Below the pieces are notes generated by a model. The model did not search any database, was not told the DNA's origin, and saw nothing but the letters and a program-made list of their open reading frames with translations. From the NCBI RefSeq assembly GCF_019703515.2, contig NC_059388.1:3933979-3997978 (forward strand): a stretch of 64,000 nucleotides of DNA, in the 5' to 3' direction. Shown piece after piece: positions 32,747 through 44,779 of this stretch (positions are counted from its first letter, which is position 1; each line of letters starts with the position of its first letter). This stretch comes from Myxocyprinus asiaticus (lineage: Eukaryota; Chordata; Actinopteri; Cypriniformes; Catostomidae). A program made the translations under genes and the position numbers.

Positions 32747-34386
32747 CAGTGCATCCGGAAAGTATTCACAGCGCTTCATTTTTTCCACATTTTGTTGTTA
32801 CAGCCTTATTCCAAAATGGATTAAATTCATTATTTTCCTCAAAATTCTACAAACAATACCCCATAATGACAATGTGAAAGAAGTTTGTTTGAAATCTTTG
32901 CAAACTTATTAAAAAAATAAATAAAAAAAAACGAAAAAAAAAAAAAACACACACATGTACATAAGTATTAACAGCCTTTGCTCAATACTTTGTCACCAAT
33001 TACAGCCTCAAGTCTTTTTGAGTATGATGCTACAAGCTTGGCACACCTATTTTTGGGCAGTTTCTCCCATTCTTCTTTGCAGGACCTCTCAAGCTCCATC
33101 AGGTTGGATGGGGAGCGTCGGTGCACAGCCATTTTCAGATCTCTCCAGAGATGTTCAATCGGGTTCAAGTCTGGGCTCTGGCTGGGCCACTCAAGGACAT
33201 TCACAGAGTTGTCCCATAGCCACTCCTTTGTTATCTTGCTGTGTGCTTAGGGTTGTTGTCCTGTTGGAAGATGAAACTTCGCCCCACTCTGAGGTCCAGA
33301 GCGCTCTGGAGCAGGTTTTCATCAAGGATGTCTCTGTACATTGCTGCATTCATCTTTCCCTCGATCCTGACTAGTCTCCCAGTTCCTGCCGCTGCAAAAC
33401 ATCCCCACAGCATGATGCTGCCACCACCATGCTTCACTGTAGGGATGGTATTGGCCAGGTGATGAGCAGTGCCAGGTTTCCTCCAGACATGACGCTTGCC
33501 ATTCAGGCCAAAGAGTTCAATCTTTATTTCATCAGACCAGAGAATTTTGTTTCTCATGGTCTGAGAGTCCTTCAGGAGCCTTTTGGCAAACTCTTACTGA
33601 GGAGTGGCTTCCGTCTGGCCACTCTACCACACAGGCCTGATTGGTGGAGTGCTGCAGAGATGGTTGTTCTTCTGGAAGGTTCTCCTCTCACCACAGAGAA
33701 ACACTGGAGCGCTGTCAGAGTGACCATCGGGTTCTTGGTCACCTCCCTGACTAAGGCCCTTCTCCCCCGATCGCTCAGTTTGGCCGGGTGGCCAACTCTA
33801 GGAAGAGTCCTGGTGGTTCCAAACTTCTTCCATTTATGGATGATGGAGGCCACTGTGCTCATTGGGATCTTCAATGCTGCAGAAATTTTTCTGTACCCTT
33901 CCCCAGATCTGTGCCTCAATACAATCCTGTCTCGGAGGTCTACAGACAATTCCTTTTCCTTGGACTTCATGGCTTGGTTGGTGCTCTGACATGCACTGTT
34001 AACTGTGGGACCTTATATAGAAAGGTGTGTGCCTTTCCAAATCATGTCAAATCAACTGAATTTACCACAGGTGGACTCCAATCAAGTTGTAGAAACATCT
34101 CAAGGATGATCAGTGGAAACAGGATGCACCTGAGCTCAATTTTGAGTGTCATGGCAAAGGCTATGAATACTTATGTACATATGATTTTTTTTTTCATTTT
34201 TTTTTAATTTATTTATTTTTTATAAATTTGCAAAGATTTCAAACAAACTTCTTTCACGTTGTCATTATGGGGTGTTGTTTGTAGAATTTTGAGGAAAATA
34301 ATGAATTTAATCCATTTTGGAATAAGGCTGTAACATAACAAAATGTGGAAAAAGTGAAGCGCTGTGAATACTTTCCAGATGCACTG
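32747..34386 (-). mobile_element. Tc1-type transposon, near complete
   Basis: A 1640-bp element with long inverted repeats (left CAGTGCATCCGGAAAGTATT; right end complementary, with a few changes) and TA on both sides (32745-32746 and 34387-34388). The ends share about 150 bp of inverted sequence including the 'AAATTCATTATTTTCCTCAA' block. It splits the long repeat copy Y. Confidence 0.9.
32968..33970 (-). pseudogene. Tc1-like DD34E transposase
   Basis: The start at 33970 gives MKSKEKELSVDLRDRIV. The paired-type DNA-binding domain covers residues about 10-60 ('LKIPMSTVASIIHKWKKFG') and a second HTH covers 65-125. A short deletion near 33572-33585 shifts the frame. The catalytic core resumes at 33557 with '[13 protein letters not shown]' (Asp 1), '[12 protein letters not shown]' and '[13 protein letters not shown]' (Asp 2). 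A second frameshift lies near 33215-33230. The last part has '[17 protein letters not shown]' (Glu), so all three catalytic residues are preserved. Transposases of this family cut and paste the element at TA sites. Only two small indels break this one, so it is the least decayed of the set. Confidence 0.9.
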
Positions 34387-34388
34387 TA

Positions 34389-35032
34389 AATGTATGGTAT
34401 TTTTGTGTGCATTTTTTTTTTTTTTTTGGTTGCTTACTACATATTCAGTTATTATGCACTAAAATATTTACATTTAATTGCATTTACAATGTAAATAACA
34501 CAATTACAGAGGTATGTAATGATGATTTGTGAGTTTTCACTGCACAACAACCCCAAAAAATGCAGCAAAGTGCATCGCAAAATTGGAGAAAAGCAGCAGC
34601 ATATTCAGCCATTTTGTAACCACAGCTAGCCAAATTACGTGGCCATTTCCTAACAACACCGTAATGTGATGACCAAACTTTTGTTGTGGCAATGTATCTG
34701 ATTACGTTGTGACAACAGGAAAAGTGAAATTCTTGTATTTGTTGCCACAACGTAACTTTGGAACGGTGCCAGTCCGTCATAATGACGTTGTGGCAACATC
34801 AAGGAACAATAGTTGTTTGTTGGTTACCAGTTGGTAATTTTTGCTTTTAATGATTATTCTATGTGCGGACATGCAGTAGTCTAACCTAATTTATGTCCAT
34901 ATTTTCCCAACATAATTTAAAGGCTATTTAAACAGTTGTGCGTATGAATAACGAATGCAGACTAAAATTAATGCACTTCATTTATTTTGAAAGAGAATAG
35001 AGAAAAAAATGCAACAATAAAAGAAATTGAGA
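34389..35032 (+). repeat. Long repeat of unknown type, copy Y part 2
   Basis: It continues the match to copy X (about 23085-23590) after the Tc1 insertion and is cut at about 35032 by another Tc1. Relative to copy X it has about 60 extra bases containing a perfect 13-bp inverted repeat, GTTGCCACAACGT at 34741-34753 and its complement at 34785-34797. Confidence 0.75.
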
Positions 35033-36553
<1,521 letters not shown>

Positions 36554-36616
36554 TATATAGTATATAGTATATTTTTTTTATAAATTGTATATTGCAAGAC
36601 TAACCCCCAGATACAC

Positions 36617-37167
36617 TACAGATTGCTATTGGTGCACGAGTGATGCTCACCAGAAATATAGACGTAGAAAATGGCCTGGTTAATGACACTTTTGGCAATG
36701 TGGCGAAAATAACAACTCAGAACTGAGACAATGTTTCAAATGTGCAATTAATTGGTCTGCATTTGGATAATGTAGATGCTGGACAGAAACATCGCAACAA
36801 AGCACCTGATGGAGATGACAACATTGTCTATATTGGAAGGTCAGAAGAACCACTAAAAAGAAAGGTAACAGTTCGCAGACAATTTCCCATGAAGCTTGCT
36901 TTCGCATGTACCATCCATAAAGTGCAAGGAATGACAACTTATTGTGCTGTTGTATGTCTGAAGCGTATATTGGAACCAGGCATGTCATACGTTGCACTCA
37001 GTAGAACAACAACACTCAGCGGACTGCACATCGAGTTTGATGAAAAGAAACATTTCTGTGATCTGGAAATAAATGCCTCCTTAGAGAACAAGCCAAAAGC
37101 TGACTTTAACAATGTCCAGCCCATCCTACACATATTACAAGATTCAAGCCTAAACTCAGCTCTTTAA
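36617..37167 (+). pseudogene. Helitron helicase (Pif1-like) C-terminal fragment
   Basis: The frame reads 'LQIAIGARVMLTRNIDVENG', 'LVNDTFGNVAKI', a stop at 36724, then 'QFPMKLAFACTIHKVQGMT' (helicase motif V) and 'MSYVALSRTTTLSGLHI' (motif VI), ending at 37165-37167. These are the last conserved boxes of the SF1 helicase fused to the Rep nuclease in Helitrons, which replicate by rolling circle. The Rep domain and the N-terminal helicase motifs are absent because a Tc1 lies directly upstream. It is probably the 3' remnant of a once autonomous element. Confidence 0.85.
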
Positions 37168-37885
37168 ACACATACAATTTACAAACTTTCGTGAGGATGC
37201 AAGCGAAAGTGATCTCTCTTCGGGGCTTATGCGTTGTCAGAGACATGATGTGGCTCGGTGCTCTGTGTCACACAAAACAGCTTGCACGTTGTCAGAGACA
37301 CGACGCAGCTCGGCTCTCTGTGTCACAGAAAACAGCTCGCGAGTACTGAATTGAATCCTTTCGTGTCTTCTTGCACTCAAATGGTTTAAAATCACTTGAA
37401 TGTTGAAATTTGGAGTATGCATGTATTTGTCATTTTCAACGGATGGAAAATGAAAGTAAAGAAAAGATTTGTTATTCTGGGGCTCCTCCCTCTACTGGAC
37501 AGTATTGCTCCACTAGAGGGGGCATTTTTGCTCAGCCAATGTAAGTTTATGTGATTTTTTTTACATTTTTGATCATCATTTATATAAAAACTGTTAAGTC
37601 GGATCAGGTAGAAAAGATAGCAACAAACTTCAGAACAGTCCCATGGTCTGTGATGAGTTTGGTGCTTGTAGCATTAAAGCTCTAGGAGGATTAGCGTTGA
37701 ACATTTTAGTCTCAGAAGAATAAGAATAAAATATAATAATAATAATAAGTTTAAATAGTATAACAATGTTGGCTTTGTCAAGCCAACATAATAATAATAA
37801 GCTTATGTAGTAGATCAGTATGTTGGCTTTGTCAAGCTAACATAATAATAATAATAATAAGCTTATGTAGTAGATCAGTATGTTG
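37168..37885 (+). mobile_element. Helitron 3' tail with duplicated hairpin end
   Basis: Following the helicase stop there is about 600 bp of non-coding DNA. Then hairpin GTTGGCTTTGTCAAGCCAAC occurs at 37768-37787, followed by a TAATAATAATAA tract and AAGCTTATGTAGTAGATCAG. This unit is repeated at about 37820-37880 and a third start (TGTTG) is cut by a hAT-type end at 37886. A hairpin close to the 3' end is a Helitron hallmark; the trinucleotide tract is typical of Helitron2/Helentron tails. Confidence 0.65.
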
Positions 37886-37960
37886 TAGGGGTGTAACGGT
37901 ACATGTATTCGTCCCGAACCGTCATGGTACTGATGTCACGGTTCGGTGCATGCAGTCAGA
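37886..37960. mobile_element. hAT-type end fragment
   Basis: TAGGGGTGTAACGGTACATG with an internal inverted pair (CGAACCGTCATGGTAC / GTCACGGTTCG) is a typical end of fish hAT-class elements. Only one end is present. Confidence 0.5.
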
Positions 37961-37974
37961 CAAGAGTCAGTCAC

Positions 37975-38928
37975 AGGCAATACACTCCAATCCAGAAGTT
38001 CTCGGCATGAACCACAGAATCTATCAAGACCAGTCTCATGAGAGTAGACAAAAGGAGTCAATACCTATTAGCATTTTTATAAATAGCATTATAATTTTTG
38101 AACACAAGGTGGCGATAATGAGCGGTGGAAGGTGGAATCTAATGAGATGATTTTATGACAAACTGTTCAGAAGTTATAAGCAAAAAGGTGCTTTTTTCAT
38201 ATCTCGTGACTACTAGGTGGCACTGTTCTGAAACTGAGCAGGCACCCTCGATTCATGGTGCCTATGACAAATAGTAAGTTTGGTATGAATATGCTAAAGC
38301 GTTACAGAGAAATACCCTCACGTCCATTTTGGCGTACTCTTCGTCCAATTAGTTGAAGCGCCATTCAAAAACGGTATGGTTATCAAAATTCTGTGAATAT
38401 ATTTTTGTCGTGATTGCCTCTAGATGATGCAGACCAATTTTCGTGCAAATTGGACAAACGGCCTTAGGACGAATTTGAAAAAGTTTGAAAAAGTAGGTTT
38501 TTCAGAAAATTCAAAATGGCCAACGTCCAAAATGGCCGACATTTTCATATCGTTGGACTCGTTATACCCTGATGAAACTAATGAGACTAAATTGATGATT
38601 TTATGACAAACTTTTCGGTAGTTATAAGTTATAAGTTAAAATTCAAAATGCTGGAAAAAAATTTCATGACAGAAAAAAAGAAGAAAAAATAATTTATTTT
38701 CTAGGACTCACAGTTCAAAAGTTATTAACATAAACGTGAGTGCAAATTTGTGCAGTTGGTGGCGCTAGAGGGTTTGAGGTAGAGACGCCAAATTTGCTGT
38801 TGTAACATATCAGACCTCCTCTATCTGTTTGCCAAATTTCATAACTTTCCCGCAAGCGGTTCTATGGGCTGCCATAGACTCAAGAGCAGAAGAAGAAGCA
38901 GAATAATAATATATATTGCTGCAAGCAG
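37975..38928 (+). mobile_element. Hairpin-ended repeat family, 5'-truncated copy
   Basis: It matches the copy at 62436-63722 from GGCATGAACCAC (about 38003, compare 63019) through 'GACTACTAGGTGGCACTGTT' and 'CTCTAGATGATGCAG', then continues in its own 3' part ending at a GAAGAAG..AATAATAATAT tail. It is non-coding. Confidence 0.6.
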
Positions 38929-40042
38929 CGATACCGGGGTCAAGCCAATTATCGGCACCATGAGCAGCAAAATAAGCTTTGTGACATGTTTTTGGTTAGA
39001 GGCCGATGAACAGTGTATGAGGACTTAGAAAAATTAACCTTTCAATCATAAAAAACCCATTTATTTAAAAAATAACTAAAAATAGCTAGTTCTTAGAATT
39101 TTTGTCCAGTATGTGGTGCTGTTCTGAAACTGCTCAGGTAGTAACTGGGCATGATGGTTATCATGCAGGAAAGCGTTCAAGAGTTATAAGCCAAAATAGC
39201 CATTTTTCTATCTCCTGACCAGTAGGGGGTACACTGCAGATAACCTCAGGGCCTAATGGTGATGACATGTACCAAGTTTCGTCCCAATCCCTCAAAGCGT
39301 TGTGGAGATACAGCCTCAAGTTAAATTTTGAACGTTCTTCTGCAAATTCTTTGAAGCACCATTTGAAAACGGTATGGTTTATCAAAATTCTGTGAATAGC
39401 ATTGCGTAGATATAGCCTCAAGTTCAATTTTGCACGTTCTTCTGCAAATTCATTGAAGCGCCATTCGAAAACGGTATGGTTTATCAAAATTCTGTGAATA
39501 ATTTTGTCGTGAGTGCCTCTAGATGATGCAGGCCAATTTTCATGCAAATCAGACAAACAGTCTAGGAGAAGTTAAAAAAAAATAGGTTTTCAAAACATTT
39601 AAAAATGGCGGACAGGAAGTTTGCTCGAAGTCTCATGACAGTAGGTAAAAGGAGTCAATAGCTATTCGCATTTTTAGAAATAGCATTATAAATTTTGACC
39701 ACAAAGTGGCGCTGTCCCGAAACGTTTTGAGTCCCTTCAGAGCATGGTGCCAAAGACACATGCCGAGTTTCGTAAGGATACACCAAGTCGTTCGTAAAAT
39801 ACAGCATTTTATGTCTAAATTCAAAAAAGCCGACGTCCAGCTGATGCACAACTTTTCAGAAGTTATAAGCAAAAATGTGCTTTTATAATATCTCATGACC
39901 ACTATGTGGCACTGTTCCGAAACTGAGCAGGCACCCTCGAGTCATAGTGCCTATGAAAAATAATACGTTTGTTATGAATATACTAAAGTGTTATGGAGAT
40001 ATACCCTCATGTCCATTTTGGCGTGCTCTTAGTCGAATAATA
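38929..40042 (+). mobile_element. Hairpin-ended repeat family, copy interrupted by Tc1
   Basis: It starts with the GCTGCAAGCAGCG hairpin and 'ATACCGGGGTCAAGCC', identical in order to 62439-62466. An internal segment (about 39290-39370 and 39410-39490, 'CTTCTGCAAATTC.TTGAAG', 'CGGTATGGTTTATC') is tandemly duplicated. It is cut at 40042 by a Tc1 element. Confidence 0.65.
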
Positions 40043-41158
<1,116 letters not shown>

Positions 41159-41160
41159 TA

Positions 41161-42512
41161 GCTGCAAGCAGCAATTGTCGGGGTTCAAGCCTTTTAAGAG
41201 TATACAAAAAAGGTATGTATTTGTATATGTATATGTACTTTGTAAGTTGCTGAATTTGCAAACTGGTGTTAAATATGACTCTGATGTCTTGTGTTCAACG
41301 ATCCTGAAAGGTTTTAGAAATTTGAATATTTATTTTAGGAATTATAGGCTTTTGGATACACTTAGTCAAACCCACATGATAAATGCAATCCCTAAATAAC
41401 TAAATAAATAACTAAAGTTCAACATTTCTTTGATAATTATTGACCTAGGGAGTCCTAGATGTAGTTCAAAATAGCAGGTAACATTGGATAATATACAGTA
41501 ATTTACACACCATTTATACAGCCATTTTGCTGAAATTTGATTGGCTGCTGGCGGCCATGTTTTTTTATTTGTCTGAGTCATATTGTAGAATTAGTTAGCA
41601 TTTGGCCATTACAAGAAGCATACCAATTTTCAATTGTTGCTTTTTTAGAAAATTAGAATAGCGGAAACATTTTATAAAATGCAATAAAACGAAGATATAC
41701 ATTTCGTAGGTCTTGGTGAATTTTGAGTTTATTCAACTCGGTTGTTTCATAATGTCTCAAGTTTCATAATGGTCGGCCATTCAGATTTGATTTTATTAGC
41801 TGCTGAAATTTGATTGGCTGCTGGCAGTCATGTTTTTTTTAGTTGTCCAACTGATATTGTAGGATATGTTAGCCCTTAGACCCTACAAGATGCATACCAA
41901 TTTTCAACTTCACTGATCATACAGTTGCGGAGTTATGAGAATTTGTTTTTGTAGCGCCCCCATAGGCGGAAATTTTTGCAACTTTGTGTGCGTCCTCAGA
42001 ATGTCCTGTTGTCTATGTGTATCAAGTTTCGTAACATTTGGCCTTTTCATTTGGTAGATATTGGTCAATACGTACAAAATGGATGATGCCTGACCAATTT
42101 GTTGGCTTATATCATTGCAACGCTTCGACGAATCAAAATTCCTTTGAAAAAATTTTGTCAGGAGGGTTCATAGTAGACACACCCCAATTTTTGTTCGAAT
42201 CGGACATACGGCCTAGGAGGAGTTTGAAAAAGTATGTTTTTCGATTATGCAAATTAGCGCAACATTTTTCATGACGGTTTAGGAGTTATGGGCCAAAACT
42301 TAAACATGATCACTATAGTGCCACCCTGAGGCCGATTGGGCTGAAACTTTGATATGCTGTAGTACTCGGGGGACTACCTTCCCTCAAAGTATTAGCTTTT
42401 TACGACTTAAGTTTTGGTCTGCACGATCAGTTTTAGGGCAGAATAATAATACAAATCCTTACAATTACAATAGGGTTTCAGCCCTTCGGCTTGAACACCT
42501 AAATAATAATAA
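41161..42512 (+). mobile_element. Hairpin-ended repeat family, divergent member
   Basis: It starts GCTGCAAGCAGCAATTGTCG directly at the TA after the Tc1 and ends with CAGCCCTTCGGCTTGAACAC followed by CTAAATAATAATAA, a short hairpin plus trinucleotide tract. The middle differs from the 62436 copy but shares 'AATCGGACATACGGCCTAGGAGGAGTTTG'-type phrases. 41515-41580 and 41800-41875 are an internal repeat (GCTGAAATTTGATTGGCTGC). It is non-coding. Confidence 0.6.
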
Positions 42513-42824
42513 GAAAATCGGAACAAATACATCTGTGTAGATAGACATAGGCATAATGAAGTAGGGTGACCACAGTTTATTAAATTAATTTGTAAGATGC
42601 AATTATTCCATTAATATGATTTGCTGGAACATACTGTTTTTTATTATTTAACATTGTACCATGGTGAAAACTGAGCCTTGTTTTTTATGAATTTATTTAT
42701 TTGCGTTTCCTGAACTATGTCAATTTCTGCGTATTAATGTCCAGTGCAGAAGTAAATAATAAAAAAACAAAAAAAACAAGGACTTCTACACAGTCGAGGA
42801 TTTTTAAAATCAGAAATGTAATTG

Positions 42825-43321
42825 TGTCAGGATTGTGTGTGTTTTTGTTCATGTCTTTTACTTTAAATTAGTTACATGCCATGTTTGTTCCTGTTTCCTT
42901 GTCATGTTATCTTGTCATGTGTTTCCCATGTTCTTGTCCCATTGGTTCATTGTTTCATTAGGTTGTTAGCAGTCTTGTTATCTTGATTAGAGTCCTAAGT
43001 GTTCATTGGTTATCATTGTCATGTGTTCTCCCAAGTCCTAGTATTTAACCCTCATGTTTGCCATTGTCCATTGTCGAGTATTGTTCGTGTAATGTTGGTT
43101 CCATGATCAAGTCAATTCAAGTCAAGTCAAGTTTATGTTTTGTTTCATAGTCAAGCCAAGTCATGTCAAGTTAAGTTTAGTCAAGTCTAGTTCATGTTTA
43201 TGTTTTGTGTTCACGTTTGGATTCATGTTTTGGAATACACCTTGTAAATAAACTGCACTTGGGATCATCGCACTTCATTGTCATCATCTCTGTGTCTACC
43301 TTGTTGCCAGTCAACGTTACA
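42825..43321 (+). repeat. 5' LTR of non-autonomous LTR element
   Basis: It begins TGTCAGGATTG and ends CAACGTTACA. It is preceded by AATTG (42820-42824), the left copy of a 5-bp target duplication. It carries an internal AAGTCAAGTCAAG-type repeat (about 43110-43190) missing from the 3' LTR, and AATAAA near 43246. Confidence 0.9.
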
Positions 43322-43340
43322 GAATACTCGACCGACCAAG

Positions 43341-43835
43341 ATGAACCCAGCAGTTCAACTTCTTTGCCTATGCCAAGAAAACATTTCCATTGAGGAATAT
43401 GTGGAGAATTTGTGTGCTCTGGCCAGCAGGGCCACACCTCAGTCTGCTCCATGCCATGTCACAGCCATGCCTGAGTCTGCTCCATGCCATGTCACAGCCA
43501 CACCTCAGTGTGCTCCATGCCATGTCACAGCCACACCTCAGTCTAATCCATGCCATGTCACAGCCATGCCTGAGTCTGCTCCATGCAATGTCTCAGGCTC
43601 ACCTCTGATCAATGAGCCAACGCCCAAGCTTGTCACGGTCAACAAGCCAATGCCCACGTCTGCCACAGCCAATGAACCAGCATTGCAAGCCTCGTCTGTC
43701 CCAGAGCCAGCGTTGCAAACCTCGTCCATTCCAGAGCCATCTCTCACTGGGCTATTTGAGTTGGAATTGGTTCCCGCCCTTGTGCCCACCCTGAGTTCTC
43801 CTGATCAGCCGGTGCCCCCCAAGTCACCGGCTTGA
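43341..43835 (+). CDS. Gag-like protein of non-autonomous LTR element
   Basis: The 164-codon intact frame starts 20 bases after the 5' LTR, leaving just enough room for a primer-binding site (43322-43340). The first 30 residues (MNPAVQLLCLCQENISIEEY..) recall the start of fish gypsy-type gag. They are followed by five 11-residue repeats of the type ATPQSAPCHVT (33-bp units, 43431-43595) and a Pro/Glu/Ser-rich tail ending PKSPA. No zinc knuckle, protease or polymerase is present. It is likely packaged and copied by proteins from a related autonomous element. The repeated tract varies by single codons, so it is probably length-variable. Confidence 0.65.
   Translation: MNPAVQLLCLCQENISIEEYVENLCALASRATPQSAPCHVTAMPESAPCHVTATPQCAPCHVTATPQSNPCHVTAMPESAPCNVSGSPLINEPTPKLVTVNKPMPTSATANEPALQASSVPEPALQTSSIPEPSLTGLFELELVPALVPTLSSPDQPVPPKSPA
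43431..43595 (+). repeat. 33-bp coding minisatellite, 5 units
   Basis: Units read GCCAYRCCTSAGTCTGCTCC followed by ATGCCATGTCACA. They alternate between ATPQ- and AMPE-type starts, suggesting expansion by two-unit steps. Confidence 0.9.
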
Positions 43836-44343
43836 TCATCACCCTCTGAGATATCCCAGACATGGAGAACTTTCGAACCTCTGACTCCACCTAGACCCTC
43901 CGAGCCCTGGACGCCGCCTTGGCCTGTCGATCCCTCGACATCACCTCAGCTCTATGTTCCCTCAGCTCCACCATGGTCCTTCAGCCTGTCGGCTTTACCG
44001 GGGTCCCTCACCACTGGATCCTTCAGCTCCACCGGGGACCTCCATCCCTATGGCTCCGCCTTGGTCCTCCGAACCTCCGGCACCGCCTTGGTCCTCCCTG
44101 CCTCCGGCTCCACACTGGCCCTTCGAGTCTTCGGCTACTCTCCGGGTATCCAGTTCTCCATGGTTTCGCCCCTCGATTCTCTCATGGCCCGCCTTCCATG
44201 GCTCCACCCCTCGAGCCTCTCATGGCTACACCCCCCACAGGCTCCGCCCTGGTCTCATGCTCCACGGCATGTTTTCACTAGACCACGCCCCACACCTTGT
44301 TTCAACATGTTTCCATGTCCTGCCACGTAACCACGTCAAGTCG
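43836..44343 (+). pseudogene. Proline-rich remnant frame of the LTR element
   Basis: After the stop at 43833-43835, proline-rich coding-like sequence continues in changing frames: 'EPLTPPRPSEPWTPPWPVDP', then 'PPWSSEPPAPPWSSLPPAP' in the frame at 43954-44391. The repeated PPWSS/PPAPxW units look like the long proline-rich spacer found in this type of fish element. Frames are broken, so it is non-functional. It should not be taken for a host gene. Confidence 0.55.
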
Positions 44344-44774
44344 CCACGTGGATTGTATGTGTTTTTGTTCATGTCTTTTACTTTAAATTAGTTCCATGCC
44401 ATGTTTGTTCCTTTTTCCTTGTCATGTGATCTTGTCATGTGTTTCCCATGTTCTTGTGTCTTGTCCCCATTGGTTCATTGTTTCATTAGGTTGTTAGCAG
44501 TCTTGTTATCTTGATTAGAGTCCTAAGTGTTCATGGGTTATCATTGTCATGTGTTCTCCCAAGTCCTAGTATTTAACCCTCATGTTTGCCATTTCCCATT
44601 GTCTAGTATTGTTCGTGTAATGTTGGTTCCATGATCAAGTCTAGTTCATGTTTATGTTTTGTGTTCACGTTTGGATTCATGTTTTGGAATACACTTGTAA
44701 ATAAACTGCACTTGGGATCATCGCACTTCATTGTCATCGTCTCTGCGTCTGCCTTGTTGCCAGCCAACGTTACA
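44344..44774 (+). repeat. 3' LTR of non-autonomous LTR element
   Basis: It matches the 5' LTR very closely from GGATTGTATGTGTTTTTG to CAACGTTACA. It lacks the first five or so bases and the AAGTCAAG internal repeat. It is followed by AATTG (44775-44779), the right copy of the target duplication. Confidence 0.9.
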
Positions 44775-44779
44775 AATTG

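Noticed and set aside
33429..33989. 186-codon plus-strand ORF
   Set aside because: Antisense shadow of the Tc1 transposase on minus.
43431..43595. CRISPR array
   Set aside because: The 33-bp units are contiguous without unique spacers and are in frame in a eukaryotic retroelement ORF.
43954..44391. Proline-rich host protein gene
   Set aside because: It lies between the two LTRs of one retroelement and lacks an independent start; a remnant of the element.
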